Below are positions 26,392 to 36,789 of a stretch of 64,000 bases of DNA, one piece after another; the stretch's first letter is position 1; each line of letters opens with the position of its first letter. This stretch comes from Glaciihabitans tibetensis (lineage in GTDB: Bacteria; Actinomycetota; Actinomycetes; Actinomycetales; Microbacteriaceae). The notes beneath the pieces were generated by a model. The model worked only from the letters and a program-made list of their open reading frames with translations, did no database searches and was not told the origin of the DNA. Made by a program: the position numbers and the translations under genes. The stretch spans positions 62,001 to 126,000 of the forward strand of contig NZ_PVTL01000009.1 in the NCBI RefSeq assembly GCF_003003265.1, given 5' to 3'.

Positions 26392-27507
26392 TCACCGCGC
26401 GATGTGCAGCACCAGCGGGTCCCCGAGCGCAAAGATCTTGACGAGGTCTTCGCGCACCTCCACACCCGAACCCGCCCCCGTCGGCACATTCATTTCGCCG
26501 TCGCGCATCACAAATGGCTCGGTGATGTCTTCCTGAAAATAGCGGGATGACGCGGACGTGTCGCCCGGCAGCAGAAAGTTCTCCATCGCCGAGAGGGCCA
26601 CGTTCGCCGCACGACCAATGCCCGTCTCGAGCATGCCCCCGCACCAGACGGCAACACCGAGCTCGGCGCAGACATCGTGCACCCGCACCGCTTCGAGATA
26701 CCCGCCGACCCGCCCGGCCTTCACGTTGATGATGCTCGTCGCACCCCGCTCGATCGCATCGACTGCCACCGCGGCGTTGAGAATCGACTCGTCCAGGCAA
26801 ATCGGGGTGTCGATGGCCTCGGCCAGTTGAATGTGACCGATGAAGTCCTCCTCCGCGAACGGCTGTTCCAGAAGCACCAGCTCGAAGTCATCCAACTTTT
26901 TTAGATGGCGGATGTCCGCGGCGCTGTACGCCGTGTTGGCGTCGACCTGCAGCAGGGCATCGCTCCCGATCGCCTCGCGCACGGCGCGCACCGGTTCGAT
27001 GTCCCAGCCGGGCTTGATTTTCAGCTTGACGCGCCGGTATCCGGCGGCGCGGTAGTCGTCCACTTCCTCGAGGAGGGCGTCGATGCTGTCAGCGATCCCC
27101 ACGGAGACTCCGCATTCGACCGTGCTGCGGGTTGCTCCGAAATACGCCGCGAAGCTGGTGCCCTCCGCGCGTAACTCGGCGTCGAGGATCGCGGTCTCCA
27201 GCGCGGCCTTCGCCATCCGGTGGCCCACAACAAATGACACAACGGTCGCGAAGTCCACCGCGGTGGTCTCGGGGGCTGCGAGCAGGGCGGGCACGAGGTA
27301 GTCGCGCAGAACCGCCTCGGCGCCGTCAACGTACTCGCTCGAGTACACCGGGTTCGACATGGCCACACATTCGCCCCAGCCGTCGCCCTCAGAGGTGAGC
27401 ACGTGCACCAGGAGCACGTCGCGGGCGTTCTGTCGCCCGAACGACGTCACAAACGGCCGCACCAGAGGCATCCCGATGCGATGCAACTCGACAGCTTCGA
27501 TACTCAT
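26392..27507 (-). CDS. Enolase-superfamily N-succinylamino acid racemase / o-succinylbenzoate synthase-like protein
   Basis: A 371-residue member of the muconate-lactonizing/OSBS branch of the enolase superfamily. The lid domain is at residues 1-130. The barrel carries the catalytic KLKIKPG (KxK) motif, metal ligands in QVDANTAYS, LLEQPF and CLDES, and the second catalytic lysine in INVKAGRVGG. Overall it resembles N-succinylamino acid racemases more than dedicated menaquinone MenC. No men genes are nearby, so racemisation of N-acylated amino acids is the better guess. I chose the ATG at 27507, which has GGGAGG eight bases upstream; the frame opens at 27540. The gene lies 51 bases downstream of the saccharopine-dehydrogenase-like gene. 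Confidence 0.87.
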   Translation of the reverse strand: MSIEAVELHRIGMPLVRPFVTSFGRQNARDVLLVHVLTSEGDGWGECVAMSNPVYSSEYVDGAEAVLRDYLVPALLAAPETTAVDFATVVSFVVGHRMAKAALETAILDAELRAEGTSFAAYFGATRSTVECGVSVGIADSIDALLEEVDDYRAAGYRRVKLKIKPGWDIEPVRAVREAIGSDALLQVDANTAYSAADIRHLKKLDDFELVLLEQPFAEEDFIGHIQLAEAIDTPICLDESILNAAVAVDAIERGATSIINVKAGRVGGYLEAVRVHDVCAELGVAVWCGGMLETGIGRAANVALSAMENFLLPGDTSASSRYFQEDITEPFVMRDGEMNVPTGAGSGVEVREDLVKIFALGDPLVLHIAR

Positions 27508-27558
27508 ATAACCGACCTCCCATGCAGCGCCCTTGCGCATGTGGAACAGGAGAGAAGC

Positions 27559-28836
27559 CTATCCACCCGTCAGGCGATCCTCCAGACCCCAACGCTGGCC
27601 GTACCCGCCCTGGGCGATCGGCAACGCCATGAGGTCAAGGAAGGCAGTGGCGTCGAACGCCTCGGGCCCGAGCACCCCGGTGCCGGTCCACAGGCCGAGG
27701 GAAAGCAGCTCCAGGGCGATGACCGGATTCAGGGCGGTCTGCCAGACCACGCACTGGGCGTCGTACTCGGCCATCGTCCACTCGTTGTCACTCACGTGGT
27801 ACAGATACACCTCTCGGGGTGTGCCGTCCGTCCCGGTGCCGGTAACCCAGAGGCCGGCACAGGTTTTTCCGGTCATGCGCGGCCCGATCGTGGCCGGGTC
27901 GGGCAGCGCAGCGGCGACCACATCGCGCGGCGCCACCTGCACAGGGCCGCCGCTGGAACGCACCGACAGGGGTGTGGTCGAGTCGAGCCCCAGCTGGTGG
28001 AGCGTCTTCAGAATGCCGATGAATTCGTCGCCCAACCCGTATTTGAAGGTGACGCGTTTGGCATCGACCCAGCGCGGCATCAACAGCACCTCTTCGTGTT
28101 CGACGTTGACGCACTCGACCGCGCCGATTCCCTCGGGAAAATCGAACATCTCCGGCTCGCTGAACGGAGGCGTGGTGAACCAGCCGCGTTCCTTCTCCCA
28201 CACCACGGGTGGGTTGAGGCACTCCTCGATGGTGGTCCAGATACTGAACGAGGGGGCGAACATCTCGGCGCCGTTCTCGTCGCGCACCACCAGGTTCGCG
28301 CCGTCGCGGGTGCCGAGCTCGTCGATCTCATTGAACAGGTTGTCAGCAGCGAACCGCGCGAAAACGTCGCTGAGCCCGGGCTCTACGCCCATGCCAACGA
28401 GGGCCAGCCGGTCGGCGGTCTCCCAGTCGGCGGCCTGCGCGAACTGATCGTCGCCAAGTTTGACCCCGGACTCCTCGTACGGATGGGTCGGATGCGGCTC
28501 CGACAGGCTCATTGCCATGTCGACATAGTCCGCGCCCGCGGCAAGCGCGCCGGCAAACACGGTGAGCACGAACTTCGGCTCGACCGCGTTCATCACGTGT
28601 GTGGCGCCGTGCTCACGCGCGACGGCGGCAACCCGGTCCGGATCGGACGCGTCAATCTGGGCGGCGACAAACCGCCCGCGCTGGCTGCCATGCTTTGCCT
28701 CGATCCAGGCGATGGTGCGTTCTGCCCGGGTCAGGTCGAAGTCGCTCACCACCATGACCTCGAAGAACGATCGTCTAGCGGCAATCTTTGCTATCGCGTC
28801 GCCGACACCGCCGGCGCCCACCAGGAGGATTCTCAT
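27559..28836 (-). CDS. Saccharopine dehydrogenase family protein
   Basis: A 425-residue NAD(P)-dependent enzyme of the saccharopine dehydrogenase / lysine-6-dehydrogenase type. The N-terminal Rossmann loop is LLVGAGGVGDAIAKIAA at residues 4-20. The middle carries AGADYVDMAMSL and GMGVEPGLSDVFAR, usual in this family, where the enzyme makes or breaks a secondary amine between an amino acid and a keto acid. The substrate is not clear. Its close partner downstream is the NSAR-like enolase, so a route for an unusual amino acid is likely. It starts at the ATG at 28836 and ends 51 bases before that partner. Confidence 0.88.
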   Translation of the reverse strand: MRILLVGAGGVGDAIAKIAARRSFFEVMVVSDFDLTRAERTIAWIEAKHGSQRGRFVAAQIDASDPDRVAAVAREHGATHVMNAVEPKFVLTVFAGALAAGADYVDMAMSLSEPHPTHPYEESGVKLGDDQFAQAADWETADRLALVGMGVEPGLSDVFARFAADNLFNEIDELGTRDGANLVVRDENGAEMFAPSFSIWTTIEECLNPPVVWEKERGWFTTPPFSEPEMFDFPEGIGAVECVNVEHEEVLLMPRWVDAKRVTFKYGLGDEFIGILKTLHQLGLDSTTPLSVRSSGGPVQVAPRDVVAAALPDPATIGPRMTGKTCAGLWVTGTGTDGTPREVYLYHVSDNEWTMAEYDAQCVVWQTALNPVIALELLSLGLWTGTGVLGPEAFDATAFLDLMALPIAQGGYGQRWGLEDRLTGG

Positions 28837-28874
28837 CTCCCCAAACTAGTGGTGGCGCCCCACCAAAACATGGC

Positions 28875-29570
28875 CTAGCGCTGAAGCTGTGCGCGCGTGC
28901 GTCTGCCGATCAGGGGTCGCGGGGGCGATTTTCTCTCCTGGTGAAGCCGGTAGGCGAACGGAGCCCAGATGATGACCGCGACCGCCGCGCCCAGCACCAC
29001 ACCGCCGACGGTGTCGCTCAGCCAGTGCGCGCCGAGGTAGGTGCGGCTGAGCACCATCACCACCGTGTAGATGATGCCCGCAACCCAGACCCACAGGCGG
29101 CGGATGATGAACCCGAGGACAACCGCCATCGTCGCGGCGTTGGCCGAGTGACCGGAAGGAAACGACCCAACGTCGGAGACCACAAGGATCTCTTCCGGAC
29201 GGGGACGGTCGTAGAGGTTCTTGAGCAACTGCACCAGGGCGGCGCTACTGACGGTTGCGGTGAAGAAGTAGAGCGCGCTGACGAACCGGCGATAAAAACA
29301 GAGCACCGCGATGATCAGCAACGGCACCACGAATACGCCAAACAGCCCGCCGCCGACGTTGTTCATGAGCATCGCGGGCAGCTCCCACCACGGGTGCCGG
29401 TGCTCGACAATTTCTTCCATCCACTCGGCGTCGGACTCGGACGGGAGGTTTCCGCGGATCGCGATGATTCCGCCGAGGCCCGCCACCAGGAGCACGGCCA
29501 TTGCCCCGCTGATGAGGGGCCAACGGTGGCTGACGCGCGCCGCGTCGCGTTCGGTTTCGTTGTCGGTCAT
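28875..29570 (-). CDS. PAP2-family membrane phosphatase
   Basis: A 231-residue integral membrane acid phosphatase of the PAP2 superfamily. All three signature motifs are present in order: KNLYDRPRP, the PSGHS block in VGSFPSGHSANAATM, and SRTYLGAHWLSD with the catalytic histidine. About five or six transmembrane segments surround them, so the active site should face outside. Likely substrates are lipid phosphates such as undecaprenyl pyrophosphate or phosphatidate; sequence does not decide between them. It is on the same strand as the MFS gene upstream (56 bases) and the saccharopine-type gene downstream (38 bases). Confidence 0.94.
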   Translation of the reverse strand: MTDNETERDAARVSHRWPLISGAMAVLLVAGLGGIIAIRGNLPSESDAEWMEEIVEHRHPWWELPAMLMNNVGGGLFGVFVVPLLIIAVLCFYRRFVSALYFFTATVSSAALVQLLKNLYDRPRPEEILVVSDVGSFPSGHSANAATMAVVLGFIIRRLWVWVAGIIYTVVMVLSRTYLGAHWLSDTVGGVVLGAAVAVIIWAPFAYRLHQERKSPPRPLIGRRTRAQLQR

Positions 29571-29625
29571 CCGTCCACGTTAACTTGCGAACCTGTGCCG
29601 ATCCCGTCCCCCGGAGCGGGCGCGA

Positions 29626-30858
29626 TCAGCGCGTCAGTGCGGGCACGGTGCTCGGTCGAACCAGGAACCACAGGGTGATGATCGACACCACAGCCGTCGC
29701 GGCCATTACGGCACCCATCGGGGTGGCGGTCTCCACCCCGAAGAAACCGACGATGGGCGAAATCACTCCGGCCAGCCCGAAGTTCACCGCACCGAGCACA
29801 GACGCGGCGGTCGCAGCCTCCCGCCCGTGGTTGGCGAGCGCGATCACCTGGATGCAGGGGAACGACAGGCCGCAGGCGAGGATGAAGAACCAGAGCGGAA
29901 CGAGGATGCCGAAGAGCCCGAAGTTCAGCGAGTCGAGCAGCACGATCGTCAGCGAGGAGACCAGCAGCAGGACGGTGGAGAAGGCGAGGATCCACTGCGG
30001 ACCCACCTTGCGCACGAGGCGGGAGCTGAACTGCACACCGAAGACGATGCCGAGCGAGTTCGCGGCGAACAGCAGTCCGTATTGCTGGGCGTCGAGCCCA
30101 TAGACATCCTGGAACACGAAGGACGACGAGGAGAGGTAGGCGAACAGCCCGGAGAAGGTCATGCCGCCGAGGATGGCCATACCAACGAAGATCCGGTCGG
30201 TGAAAAGCGCTCGGTAGCGCTGGCCCATCGTGGAGTGCACGACATCCGCTCGACGTTCTGCAGGCAGCGTTTCGACGATGAAGAACAGGGCCGCCGAGAG
30301 CGCAAGGATGCCGTAAGCGGCGAGGAAGAAGAAGATCCCGCGCCAGTCGAGCCAGAGCAGCAGCTGCGACCCGATGACGGGTGCCGCGATCGGCGCGAGT
30401 CCGCTCACCAGGGCGAGGCGGGAGAGCATTCGCACGAGCGGCTGGCCACCGAAGAGGTCGCGCACCATCGCGATGGCGACGACGCTGCCGCCGGCGGTGC
30501 CGATGCCCTGCAGCACGCGGAAGACGGTGAGCACCTCGATGTCGGGGGCGAACGCGACTCCGAAGCTGGCGACCACGTGCACCGCGGTCGCGACGATCAG
30601 CGGAAGGCGCCTGCCCACCTTGTCGCTCCACGGCCCGACGACGAGCTGACCGAGTGCGAACCCGATTGTCGTCGCGGTGAGCGTGAGCTGCACCACCGCC
30701 GCGGTGACGTCGAGCTCCGACTGGATGACCGGGAATGCCGGCAGGTAGAGGTCGATGGTGAACGGGCCGAGCGCGGTGAGGGCGCCGAGAACGATGATGT
30801 AGATGAGTCGCTGGCGGCGGGTGAGCGCGTCGCCGGGGTGCAGCACAGTGGTGGTCAC
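29626..30858 (-). CDS. MFS multidrug exporter, Bcr/CflA family
   Basis: A 410-residue drug:proton antiporter with 12 predicted transmembrane segments. The first helix carries LTALGPFTIDLYLPAFP, diagnostic for the Bcr/CflA group. Motif A is GPWSDKVGRRLPL between helices 2 and 3. Members export chloramphenicol, bicyclomycin, sulfonamides or endogenous small molecules; the substrate here is unknown. I chose the GTG at 30858, which has AAGGAC nine bases upstream; the frame is open to 30918 but the added residues are not conserved in character. It is divergent from an alpha/beta hydrolase gene across about 200 bases. Confidence 0.92.
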   Translation of the reverse strand: MTTTVLHPGDALTRRQRLIYIIVLGALTALGPFTIDLYLPAFPVIQSELDVTAAVVQLTLTATTIGFALGQLVVGPWSDKVGRRLPLIVATAVHVVASFGVAFAPDIEVLTVFRVLQGIGTAGGSVVAIAMVRDLFGGQPLVRMLSRLALVSGLAPIAAPVIGSQLLLWLDWRGIFFFLAAYGILALSAALFFIVETLPAERRADVVHSTMGQRYRALFTDRIFVGMAILGGMTFSGLFAYLSSSSFVFQDVYGLDAQQYGLLFAANSLGIVFGVQFSSRLVRKVGPQWILAFSTVLLLVSSLTIVLLDSLNFGLFGILVPLWFFILACGLSFPCIQVIALANHGREAATAASVLGAVNFGLAGVISPIVGFFGVETATPMGAVMAATAVVSIITLWFLVRPSTVPALTR

Positions 30859-31055
30859 GAAACGGACGTCCTTGCAGGGGTGGAGGTGGCGCATCACTGC
30901 ACTCGAGGACCGGGTCACTCAGAAGTCCCCGGGAGAACGGCCACGGCTCGTGTTCGGAGGGCCTGCACCAAGCCTATCCGAGCCTCCTTGCGCCGCGCCC
31001 GCTGCGGTACACAATTTGGTGCCCGGGCAGCAGAAACCTCTGCCATCATCGAGGC

Positions 31056-31958
31056 ATGACACCTGCTACGCCGTTGATTGCCCGCACGCCCGTGCTCGAT
31101 ATCGCGTACGAGTCGGTCAACGACAGCGCGGCCGAGGCGGTCATCCTCCTTCACGGGTTTCCCTATGATGTTCGAGCATTCGATGCGGTGGTGCCAGCTC
31201 TCGCCGCCCGCGGGCTGCGTGTTGTTGTTCCGTACCTGCGTGGTTTCGGAGCAACCGCCTTCCGCTCGCGCGAGACGCCCCGATCGGGCCAGCAGGCGGC
31301 CCTCGGGCGTGACCTCATCGACCTGATGGACGCCCTCAAGATTGAGAACGCCGTTGTCGGTGGGTACGACTGGGGCGGACGTGCGGCATGCATCGCCGCG
31401 GCGATCTTTCCGGAACGCGTGATCGGTCTGGTCTCGGTCGACGGGTACAACATTCAGAACCTGGCGAGTGCGGGAGAACCCGATCCCCCCGCCTGGGAAA
31501 GCACCTACTGGTATCAGTACTACTTCCAGACCGAGCGCGGGCGACGCGGGCTGGAGCTGAACAGGGATGAGTTGTGTGAGCTCCTGTGGCGCAGCTGGTC
31601 GCCAACCTGGACCGACGCGGCGGCCGCGTTCCAGCACTCGTCGGCGAGCCTGCACAACCCGGATTTCGTCGACGTGGTCATCCACTCCTATCGACACCGC
31701 ATGGGAGCCGCGCCGGGTGACCCGCGCTACCAGGGCATCGAAGACCTCCTTGCGGCCTCGCCGAAGATAGCGGTGCCCACCATTGTGCTCGAGTGCACCG
31801 CAGACGGCATCGGCGGCCCCTCCGCCTCGGAGGATGCCCCCATGTTCGTTGGGCCTTTCCAGCACCGGCTAATTGAAGGTGTGGGACACAACGTTCCGCA
31901 GGAAGCGCCCGAGGCATTCAGCCGAGCGATACTCGATGTGCGCGCACTGCGCGGCTAA
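31056..31958 (+). CDS. Alpha/beta hydrolase, epoxide hydrolase / dehalogenase type
   Basis: A 300-residue alpha/beta-hydrolase whose nucleophile elbow is GGYDWGG, so the nucleophile is an aspartate, as in epoxide hydrolases and haloalkane dehalogenases, rather than a serine. The oxyanion hole is LLHGFPYDVRAF near residues 31-42, and the C-terminal histidine is in EGVGHNVPQEAPEAF. A helical lid lies between about residues 130 and 220. The start is the ATG at 31056 with no strong Shine-Dalgarno site. It converges with the ROK gene. The substrate is unknown. Confidence 0.92.
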   Translation: MTPATPLIARTPVLDIAYESVNDSAAEAVILLHGFPYDVRAFDAVVPALAARGLRVVVPYLRGFGATAFRSRETPRSGQQAALGRDLIDLMDALKIENAVVGGYDWGGRAACIAAAIFPERVIGLVSVDGYNIQNLASAGEPDPPAWESTYWYQYYFQTERGRRGLELNRDELCELLWRSWSPTWTDAAAAFQHSSASLHNPDFVDVVIHSYRHRMGAAPGDPRYQGIEDLLAASPKIAVPTIVLECTADGIGGPSASEDAPMFVGPFQHRLIEGVGHNVPQEAPEAFSRAILDVRALRG

Positions 31959-32012
31959 CACTCCGCCAAAAGCTAGACCGGTCAGAACCGGGCCGGTCGC
32001 CAGCTGCACGGC

Positions 32013-33196
32013 TCAGAAGCTGGACGGGTCGGACAGGATCGACTCGAACGCGAGCTCGGCCGCGCCGATCATGAGCAGCCGGGTGCCGAGTTCGGCGCGA
32101 GCGATGCGCACGCTGTCTCTCGCCGAGGGCAGCGACTGTTCGCCGACCCGCAGCTCGAGCCGGGCGGCATCCACCGCATAGAGGGCTCCGAGAAATCCGC
32201 CTAAAACGATGAGCTGCGGGTTGAGCGTGTTGATGGCGTTACGCAGCGTGATGGCCAGGGTGTCAATCTGGCGGATGATTTCTGCCGCCACGATCGGCGA
32301 ATCCGAGGCGAGGAGAGCGTTCTCCAGTTCGTCGGCGTCGACATCCGCCAGCCCGACGGCCCGCAGCAGCGACGACCGGCTCACCTCGGTCTCGAGGCAG
32401 CCCCGCGCGCCGCAGTGGCAGATGACGCCGGAGGAGTTCACGAGGGTGTGGCCGAATTCGCCCGCGTAGCCGGAGATGCCGCGCAGGGGCGCTCCGTTGA
32501 CGATCGCTCCCCCGCCGATGCCGCTGGCGCCGCCGTTGAGGTAGACGAGGTCAGTGAGGCCGCGACCCGCGCCGAAGATGCTTTCGGCGAGGGTGCCGAG
32601 ACGGGCGTCGTTTGCGGCGACGACCGGCAGGCCAATGGCCTCCTCGAGCATCTCGGCGAGCGGTTCGTCCACCCAGCCGAGGTGCGGGGCGAGGCGCACC
32701 AGACCGTCGTGGGTGCGCACGAGGCCCGGCACTGCGACACCGACGCCGACGGCGCGGTGTGCAAGATCGAACTCCTCGCGGAGGGAGTCGATCAGTTGCG
32801 CGCTGATCGCGACCGCCTCCGCGGCGCTCGGCACGTGATCGACCGAGAAACGCACCCGCCGCAGCACGGTGCCGCCGAGACCCACGATTCCCACCGTGAT
32901 GGAGTCGATCTCGGGATTGATGGCGATGCCGAGGGCGCGCGGGCCGGGGCGCACGATCGGGGACGGGCGGCCGACCTGGTTGCGTGAGTTCGGCTCGCTC
33001 TCCACCACCAGTTCGCGCTCGACGAGTTCTCCGACCAGGGCGGCGATGGTGGAGCGGTTGAGGCCCGTCTGCCGGGTCAACTGCGAACGGGAAATGCCGT
33101 CGGATCGGTGCACCAGGCGCAGCAGCACCGAGAGGTTGTGGCGGCGCACCGAGTCGTTGCTGTTACCCAGTCCGCCCGCGGCCGTTCCGGCGAGGG

Positions 33197-33200
<4 letters not shown>
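32013..33200 (-). CDS. ROK-family transcriptional regulator, distal gene of the xyloside operon
   Basis: A 395-residue ROK repressor. The N-terminal winged helix is at about residues 15-75 (LLRLVHRSDGISRSQLTRQT, GLNRSTIAALVGELVEREL). The sugar-kinase-like ROK domain has [19 protein letters not shown] and the zinc motif CHCGARGCLETE. The ATG at 33200 overlaps the beta-glucosidase stop by four bases (ATGA), so it is translated with that gene. As the last gene of the run it probably provides sugar-responsive feedback on the operon. I chose this start because conserved sequence begins here; the frame is open further upstream inside the glucosidase gene. Confidence 0.93.
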
Positions 33201-34645
<1,445 letters not shown>

Positions 34646-34690
34646 AGTCGAACTCCTCTATGCCCTGAGTTTTTACTCTATCGGCGCCGG

Positions 34691-35299
34691 TCACGGCGTG
34701 GGACTCGGGGCGGGGGGCGTTGAGGTGAGCGTTGAGGGGGGCGTTGTGGGGAGCATTGTGGGCACGTAGTTGGCCAGCTCCGGTGGTAACTGCGGCCGCT
34801 CGCCCGGCCACTCGCCATACCGGTCCTCGACGTCCTGCACGGCGAGGTCGAGCCCGGGGCTGGTGTAGCCCGTCGTCCACCCGAACGATTCCGCTGTGGG
34901 CACCAGATCGACACCTTCGCCAAGCCGGAGGAAACCTATCGACATGGCCCCCGGTTTTTTCTCCGGCACCGACCACACCAGCGCCAGCATGTAGTCCGCG
35001 AGGGGAGTGATGAGTTCGTCGGGGTAGGCGTCCTCGAGGTTGAGGCCGGTCGTCAGGTCCTTGCCCCACGGGAGGCCATTGAGGGTTCCGAGAGCCACGT
35101 AGGAGACCTCCACGCCGGGAATGCTGTCAAGTTCTGCGCGGGCCGCGGCGTGGGTGAGTGCCACTTCGCCAGGCTCCAGGGTGTTCTCCGCGACGTCGTC
35201 ACCTCCGCCAATCAGAGCGCAGCCGCTTGCCACCATCACACCGGCCACCAGCAACACTGCAGTGAGCGTGCGCCGCCCGGTGCGACCGGCACGGAGCAT
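34691..35299 (-). CDS. Putative lipoprotein of unknown function
   Basis: A 202-residue product with a lipoprotein signal peptide: basic N-terminus (RAGRTGRR), hydrophobic TLTAVLLVAGVMVAS and the lipobox cysteine in ASGCALIGG near residue 27. The rest is soluble with no family I recognise. The C-terminal 25 residues are a Pro/Thr/Ser tail (TMLPTTPPSTLTSTPPAPSP) encoded by degenerate repeats. The ATG at 35299 shares one base with the stop of the upstream membrane-protein gene; a GTG three bases earlier is possible. It should sit on the outer face of the membrane, perhaps beside that membrane protein. Confidence 0.8.
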   Translation of the reverse strand: MLRAGRTGRRTLTAVLLVAGVMVASGCALIGGGDDVAENTLEPGEVALTHAAARAELDSIPGVEVSYVALGTLNGLPWGKDLTTGLNLEDAYPDELITPLADYMLALVWSVPEKKPGAMSIGFLRLGEGVDLVPTAESFGWTTGYTSPGLDLAVQDVEDRYGEWPGERPQLPPELANYVPTMLPTTPPSTLTSTPPAPSPTP

Positions 35300-36183
35300 C
35301 ACGAGTACGACTCCCCGGAGCCGAGGGGCTCGCCCGCTCGCCAGTAGTTGAGGCTCAGCAGCATCCCCCCGATAAAAAAGACACCGCCGATGGCGAGCGT
35401 GCTGAGATAAAACGGGAGGTCCTCGAACCCGAGGGCGATGACGCCCGCCCCCAGGAATGCGGCTCCGACGCCCGCGATCCACAGGTCGAAGCGCCAGCGG
35501 AACGTGATCCACCGCCAGATCCCGCGCCCGCCGCGCGCGATCTTGTCGGGATGATCGGTTGCGATCCTGACGTACACGGCCTTTTTCACCAGCGACGTGA
35601 CCATCACGCCGAACACCCCGGCGGCGACTGCGCCGTAGGAGCCGAGACCCAGCCACACCGCGGTCATGTTGTCGTCAGGAATACCCGCGGGGAAGTCCCC
35701 GGCGATCATGCTGCGCAGCGGAAGGAGAATCAGCGCGGCCCATACCGCGAGCGGGACGAGGCACCAGAGCGCGTGCGCCCAGAACGCGAGAGGGCGGTAG
35801 GTTGCCAGCACCGACCCGCCCCGCCAGAACGTCGTTGGGACCGACCGAACGGTGGCGCGGCGCAGGAGGTAGCCCGGAATCAGGCACGACATCGCGGTCA
35901 CGAGCAGGATGCCCGGTATTGCCAGCATCGCGGTGAGCGACGAGATTTCACGCCTCACGAAGCCGAACTCTGCGTAATAGCTGAGGTTATTGGCCTCGAT
36001 TCGGGCGAGCACGTCGGACTGCAACACTGCCAGCCCGAGAACCGTGAATGCCAGCAGGCCGAGCGCCGCGACGGTGAGCACAGCGCCGATGGCCAGCAGC
36101 ACCGCGCCGAGCATCGGGCGGTTGCGCCGCTTGCGGGGACGACGTGCGTCGGCGGGCGCCGGCTGCGATGCGGTGGTGGTCAT
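35299..36183 (-). CDS. Six-TM membrane protein of unknown function
   Basis: A 294-residue protein with a charged Pro/Arg-rich N-terminus (about 1-22) and six hydrophobic segments at roughly residues 24-55, 80-107, 127-155, 168-196, 228-251 and 255-278. I recognise no transporter or enzyme family. Its ATG at 36183 overlaps the stop of the deaminase gene by four bases, and its own stop overlaps the lipoprotein start by one base. The three products are therefore probably made in step. Its topology and role are unknown. Confidence 0.8.
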   Translation of the reverse strand: MTTTASQPAPADARRPRKRRNRPMLGAVLLAIGAVLTVAALGLLAFTVLGLAVLQSDVLARIEANNLSYYAEFGFVRREISSLTAMLAIPGILLVTAMSCLIPGYLLRRATVRSVPTTFWRGGSVLATYRPLAFWAHALWCLVPLAVWAALILLPLRSMIAGDFPAGIPDDNMTAVWLGLGSYGAVAAGVFGVMVTSLVKKAVYVRIATDHPDKIARGGRGIWRWITFRWRFDLWIAGVGAAFLGAGVIALGFEDLPFYLSTLAIGGVFFIGGMLLSLNYWRAGEPLGSGESYS

Positions 36184-36788
36184 ATCCGCGACCCCGTGCC
36201 GCGCGCGTTGTAGACGATCGAGTTGGAGGCGCCGTAGTCGGCGAAAACCGCGATGGCCTCGTCTCGCAGCACGTCGATGGTGACGCTGATGCCGCGGGCC
36301 TCGAGCTCGGCACGCCAGTCGCCGCCGGGGATGGGTCCCTCGTCAAAGCCGGTGAGCTGCTCGAGCTCCTCACCATCGCCGGCGATCACGAGATGCTTGA
36401 CGCCCGACCAGATGAGCGACCCGTAACACATGATGCACGGCCGCCAGTTGACCACGAGTTCGAGATCCTGGTCGGGCGAGGCGCCGAGGTCCCAGCCGCC
36501 GAGACGCGTCTGCGCGAGCGACAGGGCCGTGAATTCGGCGTGGCCCGCGCTCAGTCCCGAGCTCAGCACGATATTGACGCCGACCGACACGATCAGGCCG
36601 GTCGTGCGGTCGACGACGATCGCGGCAAACGGGCCCCCGTTGCCCTCGCGATAGTTGCGCGCGGCCAACTCGTTCACCAGAGCCATGCGCTGCTCGTGTG
36701 TCTCCAGCGGCGCGGTGAGCTCAGCGAGCTCAGCCTCAAGCCACGCGGGCAGTTCGGCCGAAATGCTCGTGGGGAAGGAATGGTTCAT
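36180..36788 (-). CDS. Nucleoside/guanine deaminase family protein (CDA fold)
   Basis: A 202-residue zinc hydrolase of the cytidine deaminase-like superfamily. The zinc ligand and catalytic acid are in the HAE of GHAEFTALSL, and the other two ligands are in PCIMC (WRPCIMCYGSLIWSG). Its length and the GPFAAIVVDRTTG segment fit the guanine/nucleoside deaminase branch more than tRNA adenosine deaminase. The ATG at 36788 is one base after the alpha-xylosidase stop. A base-salvage enzyme is unexpected in a xyloside operon; its partners are the six-TM protein and lipoprotein that follow. Confidence 0.88.
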   Translation of the reverse strand: MNHSFPTSISAELPAWLEAELAELTAPLETHEQRMALVNELAARNYREGNGGPFAAIVVDRTTGLIVSVGVNIVLSSGLSAGHAEFTALSLAQTRLGGWDLGASPDQDLELVVNWRPCIMCYGSLIWSGVKHLVIAGDGEELEQLTGFDEGPIPGGDWRAELEARGISVTIDVLRDEAIAVFADYGASNSIVYNARGTGSRI

Positions 36789-36789
36789 G

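Noticed and set aside
26392-27507. Assignment as menaquinone MenC
   Set aside because: The fold fits, but no other men genes are present and the sequence is closer to N-succinylamino acid racemases, so I left the symbol blank.
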